Both the position numbers and the translations under genes were made by a program. Shown here piece by piece: positions 8,603 through 16,243 of a DNA stretch of 40,597 bases. The first letter of the stretch is position 1. Each line of letters starts with the position of its first letter. The notes under the pieces were generated by a model that made no database searches, had not been told where the DNA came from, and saw only the letters and a list, made by a program, of their open reading frames with translations. The stretch is from Akkermansia sp. (lineage in GTDB: Bacteria; Verrucomicrobiota; Verrucomicrobiia; Verrucomicrobiales; Akkermansiaceae), in the NCBI GenBank assembly GCA_017555205.1, contig JAFZGW010000007.1:1-40597 (forward strand). Reading direction: 5' to 3'.

Positions 8603-9418
8603 TTATGCTCCTTTCTTCTCAGAGTCGTAGGTTGAAATGAGAATCTCGACCAGTCCCCGGTCATCCTTCAGCAATTCAACCTTCTCGGTGGCATAAACAG
8701 TGTTCCTGGTACTAATATTCCCTTCCGCATCGATATCTGAGACCCGCAGCACGAGTTTCTGGACTGAATCACGGTAATCGGGCAGAAATTCCAGGGCATA
8801 CATGGAAACTTCTTCCTCTTCCGGTGCCTCCTCGAATTGGAAGGAAAGATAGCGGAGTCTCCAGAGATTATCCAGATTGCAGCCTTCATCCACTTCAGGC
8901 CTTGCCAGCATAGGATATTCCCTGGCAAAGTCGCCGGTGATCCGTACGCTGACTTCCTTGGTGATATGTCCGACCAACTCGCCGGCCAGCTCGTCCCAGG
9001 TTGTTATCTCCTTCGGGTAGTCAATATCCGGGAACAGGTCTCTCAGATACGTTGTGATGTCGGCCTTCACCTCACACGAACGCTCACCGCAGTGGAAGAT
9101 GTTCAGGTCTACTCCATACGCAGAGATTTCCAGTTCCGAGTCTCGCGGGTCGAACTCGATGTCATTCATCATCAGGTTCGGATTATCCTCAATCTCCCAG
9201 CGTACACAGACACTCAGGTAACGGAACGGCGCGTCCTGTTCCTTCTGCTTAGCCTGCAATTCACGCTGAATCATACGAATGGCAGCGTACTCTTTCCGGG
9301 TTATCTGGAAACTGAGTCCGATTTTGGAATCATAGTTGATGGCGCTGAGGTAGTCGTTCTCGTCCTCCGTGTAGAGGTCGATGAAATTCACGTTGATTGT
9401 TCTGCTGTCAGTTGTCAT
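8603..9418 (-). CDS. Hypothetical acidic protein
   Basis: A 271-aa soluble, acidic protein with no family I recognise. The N-terminal third has NVNFIDLYTEDENDYLSA and a likely helix around IRMIQRELQAKQKEQ. The C-terminal part contains LRVSDIDAEGNIS and VEILISTYDSEKKGA. It is in the middle of the leftward accessory operon, 8 bp after the previous gene and 1 bp before the next, so it is probably co-expressed with both. The context of phage-type orphan genes suggests a host-interaction or accessory role, but the sequence does not show one. Confidence 0.7.
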   Translation of the reverse strand: MTTDSRTINVNFIDLYTEDENDYLSAINYDSKIGLSFQITRKEYAAIRMIQRELQAKQKEQDAPFRYLSVCVRWEIEDNPNLMMNDIEFDPRDSELEISAYGVDLNIFHCGERSCEVKADITTYLRDLFPDIDYPKEITTWDELAGELVGHITKEVSVRITGDFAREYPMLARPEVDEGCNLDNLWRLRYLSFQFEEAPEEEEVSMYALEFLPDYRDSVQKLVLRVSDIDAEGNISTRNTVYATEKVELLKDDRGLVEILISTYDSEKKGA

Positions 9419-9426
9419 TGTAGTTA

Positions 9427-10647
9427 TTAGGTGTGTTGTTCAGTTGGGGTGAATTGGTCGTATTCCCGCTTCACCAGCTTAATCAGAGGTTCCAGAAGCT
9501 GGTCTCGGCAGCTTATGGCCTCATTTATCCGAGCTTCCTCTTCTCGGGCAATTTGTTCCTGGGATTTATCTGCATACCGCTCCCAGATGCGGTGTACGGT
9601 CTCCTGGAGGAAGCAATGGCAGCCTATAATCAGAACAGACTCGTCATTGCGGAGAACGTGATAGCGGTCATCAACCATCTCACCGATAAGCCGGCGATTC
9701 TTCCAGAGTTTCAGGCATCTCTGCAATTCCTGGTAGTGGATGACTACTCCCTTGGTTGTGCGGAATGTACCATTTTTCTGCCACCATAAATCACAGGCTC
9801 GGTCGGTGTTATCAATGCTCCTGTTCTGATTGAACCAGAGCTTATGAGCAGCACTGGCTACATAGCTGTACACCCATCTCTGAAGCTGCTTAGAAGCGCC
9901 TGATGAGCGCCTTAGAGATATCTCCGGCAGTTTCTCCCACTCAGGGTATGGAATGCGTTCCTGGAGCGTCTCAGCGACTTTCTCTATAGCCTCCTGCACG
10001 TCTGAATTGGAGCGTAACAGGTTCCTCAGATTGTTGCGCAGAGTATTCTCCTCCCGGATGCGTCTCGTACGTTTTTCCTCTTCCTTCTTCCTGTTGACGG
10101 CCCGCTTCTGTGCTGCCAGAATCCTATCCGGGTCAGATACAGCAGCCGTCCTCTTATCCAACAGGGAAAGCAGAGACTTCGGTGTACCGCGAAGCTGAGC
10201 CAGCTGTCGCAAGCGAGTCAACCTCTCCAAGGTCTCGTTCCGTTTTCTGGAATAGGCATAGTCGCTGTCTGACTTGCCGATGATGGGGATTTCCTTCACC
10301 ACATTGCGGATGAACTTCTTGAAGCAGTCTGCAAAGCGGTCGGAGGAATATGGTCGCCAGATATCATTCTGACCAAGCCAGTCGCATTCGATGCGGTTGA
10401 CATTGTATGGAATAGCTCGGCGTACACTGCTTTGGTGGCCTGATGTCGTATTGGAAAACCAGGTGGAATCCAGCAGGACAAAGTAGCCTATATCCGGGCA
10501 TACGGCGATGGGGGTGGAATAGGAGTAGGCCACAGTGAAGTCCTTACCACGGCGGATGGAGAAGCGTCCACCAGGAGTATGTCTTTCTCTCTGACCATCC
10601 TGCGCATAGAACAGGTCATGCGCTATTGTGTCACTACATTGGCACAT
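9427..10647 (-). CDS. Phage-type hypothetical protein with coiled coil
   Basis: A 406-aa protein. Residues about 35-75 read KDFTVAYSYSTPIAV.. followed by TTSGHQSSVRR; a similar S-x-TT-x-x-HQ pattern after a YSTPIA stretch occurs in phage and archaeal-virus hypothetical proteins (DUF8033-like, tentative). A charged coiled-coil stretch follows at about 185-215 (RAVNRKKEEEKRTRRIREE). The C-terminus is again charged and helical. No catalytic motif is evident. It starts after the hairpin at 10,661-10,705, so it may be a separately transcribed first gene of the leftward group ending at 7,431. The ATG has no clear ribosome binding site. Confidence 0.65.
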   Translation of the reverse strand: MCQCSDTIAHDLFYAQDGQRERHTPGGRFSIRRGKDFTVAYSYSTPIAVCPDIGYFVLLDSTWFSNTTSGHQSSVRRAIPYNVNRIECDWLGQNDIWRPYSSDRFADCFKKFIRNVVKEIPIIGKSDSDYAYSRKRNETLERLTRLRQLAQLRGTPKSLLSLLDKRTAAVSDPDRILAAQKRAVNRKKEEEKRTRRIREENTLRNNLRNLLRSNSDVQEAIEKVAETLQERIPYPEWEKLPEISLRRSSGASKQLQRWVYSYVASAAHKLWFNQNRSIDNTDRACDLWWQKNGTFRTTKGVVIHYQELQRCLKLWKNRRLIGEMVDDRYHVLRNDESVLIIGCHCFLQETVHRIWERYADKSQEQIAREEEARINEAISCRDQLLEPLIKLVKREYDQFTPTEQHT

Positions 10648-10660
10648 GTCATTGGTTCAG

Positions 10661-10705
10661 GTAAAACAAAGCACCCCCACCGGCGCTCCATGGCCGGTGG
10701 GGGTG
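10661..10705 (-). terminator. GC-rich terminator
   Basis: CACCCCCACCGGC pairs with GCCGGTGGGGGTG across a 6-7 nt loop. On the minus strand it is followed by a T-rich run (CTTTGTTTTA). It probably ends the two-gene transcript that stops at 10,819. Confidence 0.75.
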
Positions 10706-10818
10706 ATTGTGTATGCTAAAGAACAGGGTAGTTTGAAATTACCTTCTTCTGCTTGTCTCGCCGATGACCTCTATCCCCTTACTGAACAAGGCGATAACCA
10801 CGACACAGACAAGTTCCT

Positions 10819-11079
10819 TCACGAGTGGGTGCATTGTTCTGAATCGGGTTGAGTGAATACCTTGACAAGTGACTTGTACGCCTCAATACATACTGCCTTG
10901 GAGCCGTGGTAATATACCTTGGCTCGATTGCAGAGCTTCTCGTGTATCGTCACGGCGTACTCCTTACCATCGTTACACAGGGCAATGCAACGAGGATGTA
11001 CTTCCGCGGTGACAATAAGCCGGCAGAGGTTGGGGAAATCCAGGTCTACCAGCTGTTTCCTGATTCGTTCCTCGCTCAT
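10819..11079 (-). CDS. Small hypothetical protein
   Basis: An 86-aa protein starting MSEERIRKQLVDLDFPNLCRL. No known family is recognised. It has a compact alpha/beta look (HPRCIALCNDGKEYAVTIHEKL) and no membrane segment. The ATG at 11,079 overlaps the stop of the upstream gene as ATGA, with GAGGAG about 8 nt before it, which supports this start over the longer in-frame version and suggests translational coupling. It is followed by the terminator at 10,661-10,705. Confidence 0.65.
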   Translation of the reverse strand: MSEERIRKQLVDLDFPNLCRLIVTAEVHPRCIALCNDGKEYAVTIHEKLCNRAKVYYHGSKAVCIEAYKSLVKVFTQPDSEQCTHS

Positions 11080-11522
11080 GCTGCTACGTTCTCCTCGGTT
11101 AAATCCTTCAGTTCCACCAGACCGATATTGTCGGTTGCCGGTGTCCATATCCATTTCCTGTCGCAGGCCTGGTACAGGTAGACGTATTCGATATACCCAC
11201 CTTCAGAGCGCATGAGCTTCTTGTACTCATCCAGTGTGTCGAAGTGTTTGGTGTCAACGCCATCCTCGTGACGATCTCGTCCGTAGGCTACGACAACACC
11301 TTCCTGGGGTGATTCGAAGGTATGTTCACCTTCCGCCGGCTTTACAGATTCAGCCAGCGAACTGATATCTCCCAGGGCAATCAATTCCCGAATCTTCTCC
11401 GGGTCTTGGTAATGATGGAGAAGGAGGGCTCCGTTATATGACGGGTAGCCGTCCCAGTGACAATAAATGACATCCAGACTTCCATCTTCGTTCCAGATGC
11501 CGATGTGCGATCTTGTACTCAT
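11076..11522 (-). CDS. Phage-type MSTRSHIGI protein
   Basis: A 148-aa protein of a widespread phage and plasmid orphan family, recognisable by the N-terminus MSTRSHIGI..DGSLDVIYCHWDGYPSYNG followed by a LLLHHYQDPEKIRELI helix and LGDISSL. Its biochemical role is unknown. The family's conserved Cys, His and Trp in YCHWDGYP could form a binding site. I place the start at ATG 11,522 because the family begins MSTRSHI; the longer version would need a GTG at 11,561. It is the first gene of a two-gene operon behind a hairpin-containing leader. Confidence 0.75.
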   Translation of the reverse strand: MSTRSHIGIWNEDGSLDVIYCHWDGYPSYNGALLLHHYQDPEKIRELIALGDISSLAESVKPAEGEHTFESPQEGVVVAYGRDRHEDGVDTKHFDTLDEYKKLMRSEGGYIEYVYLYQACDRKWIWTPATDNIGLVELKDLTEENVAA

Positions 11523-11551
11523 CGTTTGGTCGTTGTTGGGGTTATATGTTG

Positions 11552-11605
11552 GAATGCTCACACATTCAATGCATGAGGAGAGGGCGAAATAACCCGCTCA
11601 TGCAT
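11552..11605 (-). promoter_or_regulatory. Leader hairpins upstream of the MSTR gene
   Basis: Two inverted repeats precede the gene: ATGCATGAG (11569-11577) with CTCATGCAT (11597-11605), and GAATG (11552-11556) with CATTC (11563-11567). They could be an operator or a leader structure. No strong promoter was found in the remaining gap up to 11,741. Confidence 0.35.
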
Positions 11606-11741
11606 ATATAGCCCCCGGAACGACCGTTTTTCACCGGCTCTAAGTTAATCTTCTTCTATATAAGCATTGAATTATGTGCAAGTTCGAAAATGGTTCACAT
11701 TTTTCAAGCGGCCTGATAAAATATTGTAGCTAGTAATTGAG

Positions 11742-12185
11742 CTACTTTTTCGAATGCTGCTCCTTTAATGCTACAATCACACCGACAACTGCTATACCAC
11801 ATAAAACCAAGCACAAAATATCCATCGCGACATTATCACCCCCATTATTTCGCTTGTAGTAATTCCGAACAAAGTGTAAGAAGCCGCTAGCGCATAATAA
11901 TGCTCCCGCGAGACCTCCACAACCGCAGCCCGCTTGCTCTTTTTTCTGCTCAATATCATTGCCGGCAGGAGATGTCGGAACATTTGGAGATGCTGAAACC
12001 GGAGGAGGGGGCGGCACAGGCTTTGAAAACACCGAGCCGATACTAACCCAATCACCGCCATTGACATCCTGCAACATAACAGCATCATTGTAGATGCCTT
12101 GAGTATAGGCATTCTGAATCATTGCAACAGGGAATGGCCCCTGCACAGAATCATCGCCTGGAATATAGACGTAATATTGTTTCAT
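11742..12185 (-). CDS. GYF domain protein with C-terminal membrane helix
   Basis: A 147-aa protein. Residues 1-53 form a GYF_2 (DUF4339) domain: it starts MKQYYVYIPGDD, has QGPFPVAM and ends GGDWVSIGSVF. A Pro-rich linker follows (KPVPPPPPVSAS), then a Cys/Gly-rich stretch GCGCGGLAGALLC and a membrane helix near the C-terminus (about 120-140). GYF domains bind proline-rich ligands in eukaryotes; in bacteria DUF4339 is usually found on membrane proteins. The segment RNYYKRNNGGDNVAMD before the last helix resembles RDYYSTHDVGDNSVMD in the protein at 12,848, suggesting a shared module. It is the last gene of the six-gene GYF cluster, 15 bp after the previous one. Confidence 0.8.
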   Translation of the reverse strand: MKQYYVYIPGDDSVQGPFPVAMIQNAYTQGIYNDAVMLQDVNGGDWVSIGSVFSKPVPPPPPVSASPNVPTSPAGNDIEQKKEQAGCGCGGLAGALLCASGFLHFVRNYYKRNNGGDNVAMDILCLVLCGIAVVGVIVALKEQHSKK

Positions 12186-12200
12186 CGCATAGGAAAAGGG

Positions 12201-12851
12201 TTAAATAGGACGCAGCGGAGCCGCTCCGTACGGATTATTCACGTTCTTTGATGGCATGCACCCCAGGACGATAATGAAGATGATGGCTAACAAATCCAAC
12301 ACCAGAAATTCCGTTGCTAAAATTGTAAACAGGCCTAAAAACTCTAAGATGCCGTTTATAACAGCAGCTGCCGTACCGTTGTAACCGGCATCCTGCAGCC
12401 TGCGATAACAGATAGCCATATTAGGCACAAAAAAAGCAAGAGATATCAGAATATCTACCACCAAGAATCCATCTTCACCAAAGCACAACGACAGAGCACC
12501 CAAAATAAATTGAGCTAAGACAAAGTACCAATATTCGGATTTACAGCTTCTTCCCTCAAAATGGGCATAGCGCTTCATGTTGCAAGTGAAAGCATTGATG
12601 ACATTCCACCCGGAAGATGGCCTGACAGAGTGCGTGTAATTCGCTTGATCAACCCTAGGAGGCGGTGGTGGAACTGTGTGCTGCGGTTCCTTGCAGAATA
12701 TTGCTTCCATCGGCACCCACTCAGGCGCACCTTCCCACCACAGCTTAGTGCCAGGGGGATACATACCATGCTCAAAGGCGCGTTTTACCATGGCCTCGGC
12801 ATAGGGACCATGGGGAGATGCACTGGGCTCAGCCACATAGTACTGCTTCAT
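12201..12851 (-). CDS. GYF + DUF805 membrane protein
   Basis: A 216-aa protein. A GYF_2 domain occupies residues 1-52 (MKQYYVAEPSAS..HGPYAEAM..GAPEWVPMEAIF), followed by a Pro-rich linker (TVPPPPPRVD). A DUF805 membrane domain follows, with the diagnostic CMKRYAHFEGRSCKSEYWYF-type entry, CYRRLQDAGYNG and the exit LGCMPSKNVNNPYG. Four hydrophobic segments are predicted. DUF805 proteins are small inner-membrane proteins of unknown function. The start ATG overlaps the upstream stop as ATGA, so it is translationally coupled. It has the same architecture as the 325-aa neighbour, which carries one more GYF domain. Confidence 0.85.
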   Translation of the reverse strand: MKQYYVAEPSASPHGPYAEAMVKRAFEHGMYPPGTKLWWEGAPEWVPMEAIFCKEPQHTVPPPPPRVDQANYTHSVRPSSGWNVINAFTCNMKRYAHFEGRSCKSEYWYFVLAQFILGALSLCFGEDGFLVVDILISLAFFVPNMAICYRRLQDAGYNGTAAAVINGILEFLGLFTILATEFLVLDLLAIIFIIVLGCMPSKNVNNPYGAAPLRPI

Positions 12852-13189
12852 ATTTCCTGAATAATAGAAAAGAAAAACCTTGCTTTTGCATGCCGGGAGG
12901 TGCTGATGGAACAAAATCCCAGCACACAGCCGGCTCGAAAGAAATGATTACCTGATGTTAATTTTTTTCGGAAAAACATCCACACGACTATGATAAAACC
13001 AACAATCAGCACGAAAACAAAGAAATCCATCACAGAGTTATCGCCTACATCGTGTGTGCTGTAGTAGTCTCTTGCTGTTTCTGCACTTTTCCGAAATCCG
13101 GCTAATTGAGCATAGGCTGGTACATTGATCAGGAGATAAGCAAGAAATACTGTAATGGCTGTAATGAATGATTTTAGTTTGTTTTTCAT
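12848..13189 (-). CDS. Small exported single-helix membrane protein
   Basis: A 113-aa product. It begins with a signal peptide (MKNKLKSFITAITVFLAYLL..PAYA-Q), then a short periplasmic part with RDYYSTHDVGDNSVMD and a strong membrane helix (FFVFVLIVGFIIVVWMFF) ending in RKK. The overall layout recalls small secretion pilins, but no similarity strong enough to name is seen. The DYY..GDN..MD-helix block matches the C-terminal part of the GYF protein at 11,742. It lies inside the GYF cluster and overlaps the next gene by ATGA. I used the second ATG (13,189); the ATG at 13,198 is also possible. Confidence 0.65.
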   Translation of the reverse strand: MKNKLKSFITAITVFLAYLLINVPAYAQLAGFRKSAETARDYYSTHDVGDNSVMDFFVFVLIVGFIIVVWMFFRKKLTSGNHFFRAGCVLGFCSISTSRHAKARFFFSIIQEI

Positions 13190-13246
13190 ATATAGCATGA
13201 ATGGGTTATGGTGAAGTTAATATGGTTACTCCAGCGGAAGGACGGC

Positions 13247-14224
13247 TCAGGCCGGAGGTAGCGGAGAGGTGCCGTATTGGTTAGGCTCTTTTTTGCTGGG
13301 GAAACAAGATATGATTAAGAGAGGAATCACCCCGAACCAACTAAGAAGGAAAAGTAAGAGCCACCATGCTTTCATCCCTCTGTCATGCAATCGGCGAGCC
13401 TGAACGGCAAGATTAGGCAACAGAAAAGGAAATAATGCAATTAGGCTCACGATATTACAGATATCCTGATCTCCTGTTATCACTGCAGCTATCAGAGTCG
13501 GAACAAGCACTATTAGAACAGTAGCCAGTTTGAAGAACCAGTATTCCGAACGCGAAGCACGCCCGTTGAACTGGGCATAGCGCTTCATGCAACTGACAAA
13601 AGCAGTGATGGGATTCCAACTCTTAGCGTTGCCCCAGCCTTGAAAATGCCCCACAACCGATTTGTTGCAAGAATGCAAGGCGGAGCCCAATAAGTTCTCG
13701 ATAGGAATCCAGGTGCCTGTATCAGGCCCCCAAATCATCGTGCCGGGAGGATAGGTTCCCTGGTAGTACCCGGTTATCACAGAGGTTCTGGTATATGGCC
13801 CTTGCGGCTGCATTCCGGGCTGAGCCACATAATAGACAGCTTCTTCTTTTGGAGGGGGTGGAGGAACCGGGTAAGGAGTTGTCATGTAGGGTGGAGGTGT
13901 TGCCATAGTTACTGCTGGAGCAGCTGGCATAGCTGACTGTGGAGTCGGCATAGAGGAATCCGTAGGCTCCGTCTGGAGGGAAATATCAGCAGACGCAGCT
14001 GACGGCTCAGGCTCCGGAACGGAGGACTCCGGAGCAGAAGGCATTGAAGAAGCTCGTCCCGACGTAGCAAAAACACTTTGAATAGGCATCCATTCTGCCG
14101 CACCATCGAACCAGATTAAAGTATCAGCAGGGAAAATTCCCTGTTCATGGCAGGTTCGAACCATATCTTCAGGATAAGGCCCCTCCTGGGTACGACCAGG
14201 CTTGCATATGTAGTACTGTTTCAT
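13247..14224 (-). CDS. Double-GYF + DUF805 membrane protein
   Basis: A 325-aa protein. The first GYF_2 domain is at 1-52 (MKQYYICKPGRTQEGPYPEDM..AAEWMPIQSVF). A long low-complexity Pro/Ser/Ala linker follows (about 53-127), then a second GYF_2 domain at about 128-180 (YYVAQPGMQPQGPY..TGTWIPIENLL) and a DUF805 membrane domain (CMKRYAQFNGRASRSEYWFF, then ARRLHDRGMKAWW, exit CFPSKKEPNQYG). The linker contains runs of prolines just before the second GYF domain, a possible ligand for GYF domains in the same protein or its neighbours. It lies 32 bp from the ankyrin gene in the same operon. The function is unknown; sensing or assembly at the membrane is only a suggestion. Confidence 0.85.
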   Translation of the reverse strand: MKQYYICKPGRTQEGPYPEDMVRTCHEQGIFPADTLIWFDGAAEWMPIQSVFATSGRASSMPSAPESSVPEPEPSAASADISLQTEPTDSSMPTPQSAMPAAPAVTMATPPPYMTTPYPVPPPPPKEEAVYYVAQPGMQPQGPYTRTSVITGYYQGTYPPGTMIWGPDTGTWIPIENLLGSALHSCNKSVVGHFQGWGNAKSWNPITAFVSCMKRYAQFNGRASRSEYWFFKLATVLIVLVPTLIAAVITGDQDICNIVSLIALFPFLLPNLAVQARRLHDRGMKAWWLLLFLLSWFGVIPLLIISCFPSKKEPNQYGTSPLPPA

Positions 14225-14256
14225 GACTTCTCTGAGGATGTTATATACTATGCTTA

Positions 14257-15438
14257 TTAGATTGCACCTGCTTCTTTAAGACGTTCGACAAGCCGATAAT
14301 TCCCTGACATCTTCGCGTGATACATGGGGCTATGTCTATCACCATCCAGCTTGTTAACATTTATATCTGGATGCTTCAATAGACGTTCCAAACAGGAAAA
14401 ATCCTTATTTTTAACCGCCCAATGAATAGGGGCATCTCCCATGTCATCAGTTGCATTGACATCAACATCTTTACATTTCAAAATCAAAAACGTTGCCCGG
14501 TCATCGCGAGTGAAGACTGCGTCCAACAAGGGCGTAGAATTCACTCCACCCCCCTTTTGGTTGACGTCAATACCATCAACCTTGAGCAGTCTTTGAATTA
14601 GATTATACCGTTTATTTCTTATCGCCATACGTAAAGGGTTCCCGAGATTTACGTCAATATTGGGAGCATCGAGCAATATTTCTACACATTCAACATGTCC
14701 TGCCCCCACAGCTGCGGACAGGGGCGTAGAAATTCTGCCTTTAGGATCCAACTCCGTGGTATTGACATGAGTTCCTGCGGCAAGTAGCAATCTGACCAGT
14801 TCTATGTTACCTCTTTGAGCAGCCTCACATAGACGTTTCTCGTAATCCACAATGGGAATTCCCATACGTTGAAGTTCTTCTCTTGCTTCCTCTGATTCGT
14901 GTGAGCTGCGAGCTTCCGATTGCTTTTTATTTTTTATTTGCCCCGTCGTTTTGCCGGTATGCTTCTTGGTGGTCTTATCTTTTCCTTGTGCTGTTAATTC
15001 CGCAAATGATGGGATCTCTGGAATTGATGGCAGCTCGCCTTCTACTGAATTACTGGCATGGAATACATAGCAGGCAATAAATCCAACAACCAGAGACACG
15101 CCACCTATGGCAAGGTTCCGATACATTTGAGCTTTCCTATTTGTGATGCTTTGGTACAAAACAGCTGCAACATTACCCGTTTTTAATTTTCTGCGACGAG
15201 GTTTCTTCTCTACAAGTTCAGCCTGGCTGCACTCCTTCCTTGACGTTTCATCGATGTGGGAGATAAATGTTTCATTATTTTGGAGAATTGCTATCAGTGG
15301 TATCCAGCTAGGGAATCCGTCAGCCCAAACATTAGTTTGATCAGAAATAACTCCTCGATTTCTCATTTCGATGAGTTGTTCTTTAGAGACTGGCCCTATC
15401 TGCTGATTATTGGAGTCGATGTAGAAATACTGTTTCAT
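14257..15438 (-). CDS. GYF + transmembrane + ankyrin-repeat protein
   Basis: A 393-aa protein with three parts. Residues 1-52 are a GYF_2 domain (MKQYFYIDSNNQQIGPVSKEQ..FPSWIPLIAIL). A single membrane helix lies at about 110-128 (NLAIGGVSLVVGFIACYVF). After a Lys/Thr-rich linker, ankyrin repeats run from about 195 to the end, with repeated signatures such as LCEAAQRGNIELVRLLLAAG, TPLSAAVGAGHVECVEILL and PIHWAVKNKDFSCLERLL. By topology GYF and ankyrin parts are on opposite sides of the membrane. The start overlaps the stop of a small upstream ORF (ATGA). The combination of GYF and ankyrin modules suggests protein-protein contacts; no enzyme motif is seen. Confidence 0.85.
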   Translation of the reverse strand: MKQYFYIDSNNQQIGPVSKEQLIEMRNRGVISDQTNVWADGFPSWIPLIAILQNNETFISHIDETSRKECSQAELVEKKPRRRKLKTGNVAAVLYQSITNRKAQMYRNLAIGGVSLVVGFIACYVFHASNSVEGELPSIPEIPSFAELTAQGKDKTTKKHTGKTTGQIKNKKQSEARSSHESEEAREELQRMGIPIVDYEKRLCEAAQRGNIELVRLLLAAGTHVNTTELDPKGRISTPLSAAVGAGHVECVEILLDAPNIDVNLGNPLRMAIRNKRYNLIQRLLKVDGIDVNQKGGGVNSTPLLDAVFTRDDRATFLILKCKDVDVNATDDMGDAPIHWAVKNKDFSCLERLLKHPDINVNKLDGDRHSPMYHAKMSGNYRLVERLKEAGAI

Positions 15439-15602
15439 TGTGAGTTAGGGAGGTTTTGGGAAGATTTATGGGGTGAATCGCAGTCAATAGCCCCCATCGC
15501 AGTGCTAAGTAACTCCACGCGCACCTCTTTTCCTCTCGCAAGAAGATGTCGAACGGTTTCAAGAAGTTCGCTTACAGGAATCTGGAGAGAGATGACAGGC
15601 AT
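15435..15602 (-). CDS. Small ORF heading the GYF cluster
   Basis: A 55-codon ORF starting MPVISLQIPVSELLETVRHL and continuing LARGKEVRVELLS. It has the look of a small folded protein: a strand, an amphipathic helix, then a second strand. Its stop overlaps the ATG of the GYF-ankyrin gene as ATGA, exactly as other genes of this cluster overlap, which is the main argument that it is translated. No clear ribosome binding site precedes the ATG, and no family is recognised. It would be the first gene of the cluster. Confidence 0.5.
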   Translation of the reverse strand: MPVISLQIPVSELLETVRHLLARGKEVRVELLSTAMGAIDCDSPHKSSQNLPNSQ

Positions 15603-15654
15603 GACCAGTTTTTGAACGTTGAGAATTTAGCACATTCTGCGGCCAAAAGCAAGC

Positions 15655-15729
15655 AGTATATACGCATGCGGGTTTGCGCAATACGCGCTATGCTAACTTT
15701 TGTGACTTGAATCGGTTTCATTCTGGTCA
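15655..15729. promoter_or_regulatory. Divergent promoter/operator region
   Basis: The 157-bp gap between the GYF cluster (minus) and the HTH gene (plus) contains the perfect palindrome CGCATGCG (15663-15670), the inverted repeat GCGC-AATAC-GCGC (15676-15688), a minus-strand -10-like TATACT (15655-15660), and a plus-strand TGGTCA (15724-15729) that is 17 bp from TACAAT (15747-15752). The palindromes are good candidate operators for the adjacent HTH protein. Confidence 0.45.
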
Positions 15730-15759
15730 TAAATGCGCGATTTTGGTACAATACGAGAG

Positions 15760-16110
15760 ATGAATGAAGTAAACCAACGTCTGAGGTCTGCCGTTGAATT
15801 GGCAGGAATCCGTCGGCCTGAGCTTGCTTCATTGCTCGGGGTGAGTGTTACAACGGTGAATGGATGGTTCAGCTCAGGGAGAACGATTCCGAAGCTGAAG
15901 CAGAACGCCATTGAAGCAATCGTGAAACAAGCCCGCCGCCCGGAGCTTAAATTTGATGACATCGTGTCGTTTTCTGTCCGACTCACTCCGCTTGAATGGC
16001 AACAACTGTGTGATATTGCCGGGGCTGAATCTCTTTCCCCGCATGAAGCAGAAGCAAAGGTGCGTGAGTTGTTGCAAAAAGCCTGGGGCAAGCTCAGTGC
16101 TCGCCACTAA
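15760..16110 (+). CDS. HTH transcriptional regulator (Cro/CI-like)
   Basis: A 116-aa protein with an N-terminal helix-turn-helix (about residues 8-40): RSAVELAGIRRPELASLLGV followed by SVTTVNGWFSSGRTIPK, the standard XRE pattern of a QxxLA-like helix and a recognition helix ending in W. The C-terminal part (TPLEWQQLCDIAGAE..) is probably for dimerisation. It is the only rightward gene in the left half of the element and is divergent from the GYF cluster, the usual place for a repressor of its neighbour. A TACAAT -10 box ends 7 nt before the ATG at 15,760, so the mRNA may be nearly leaderless. The longer in-frame start at 15,733 would overlap the promoter and is less likely. Confidence 0.82.
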   Translation: MNEVNQRLRSAVELAGIRRPELASLLGVSVTTVNGWFSSGRTIPKLKQNAIEAIVKQARRPELKFDDIVSFSVRLTPLEWQQLCDIAGAESLSPHEAEAKVRELLQKAWGKLSARH

Positions 16111-16193
16111 ATCCTCCGATTTTAGCCCCCATAGATAAAATTCTTTTCTACTGTCATTCCGTCATTGCGTCACTGAGACCATGCCTGGATAGA

Positions 16194-16232
16194 GGAACCC
16201 GCCAGTCTGCTTAGGTCAGAATGGCGGGTTTT
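16194..16232 (+). terminator. Terminator after the HTH gene
   Basis: AACCCGCCA (16196-16204) pairs with TGGCGGGTT (16222-16230) and is followed by TTTT on the plus strand. It also lies immediately past the stop of the leftward ATPase gene, but lacks a T-run on that strand. Confidence 0.75.
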
Positions 16233-16243
16233 CCAGTTACTTA

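Noticed and set aside
15435..15760. Toxin-antitoxin pair made of the small ORF and the HTH gene
   Set aside because: They are divergent, not co-transcribed, and neither shows a known toxin motif.
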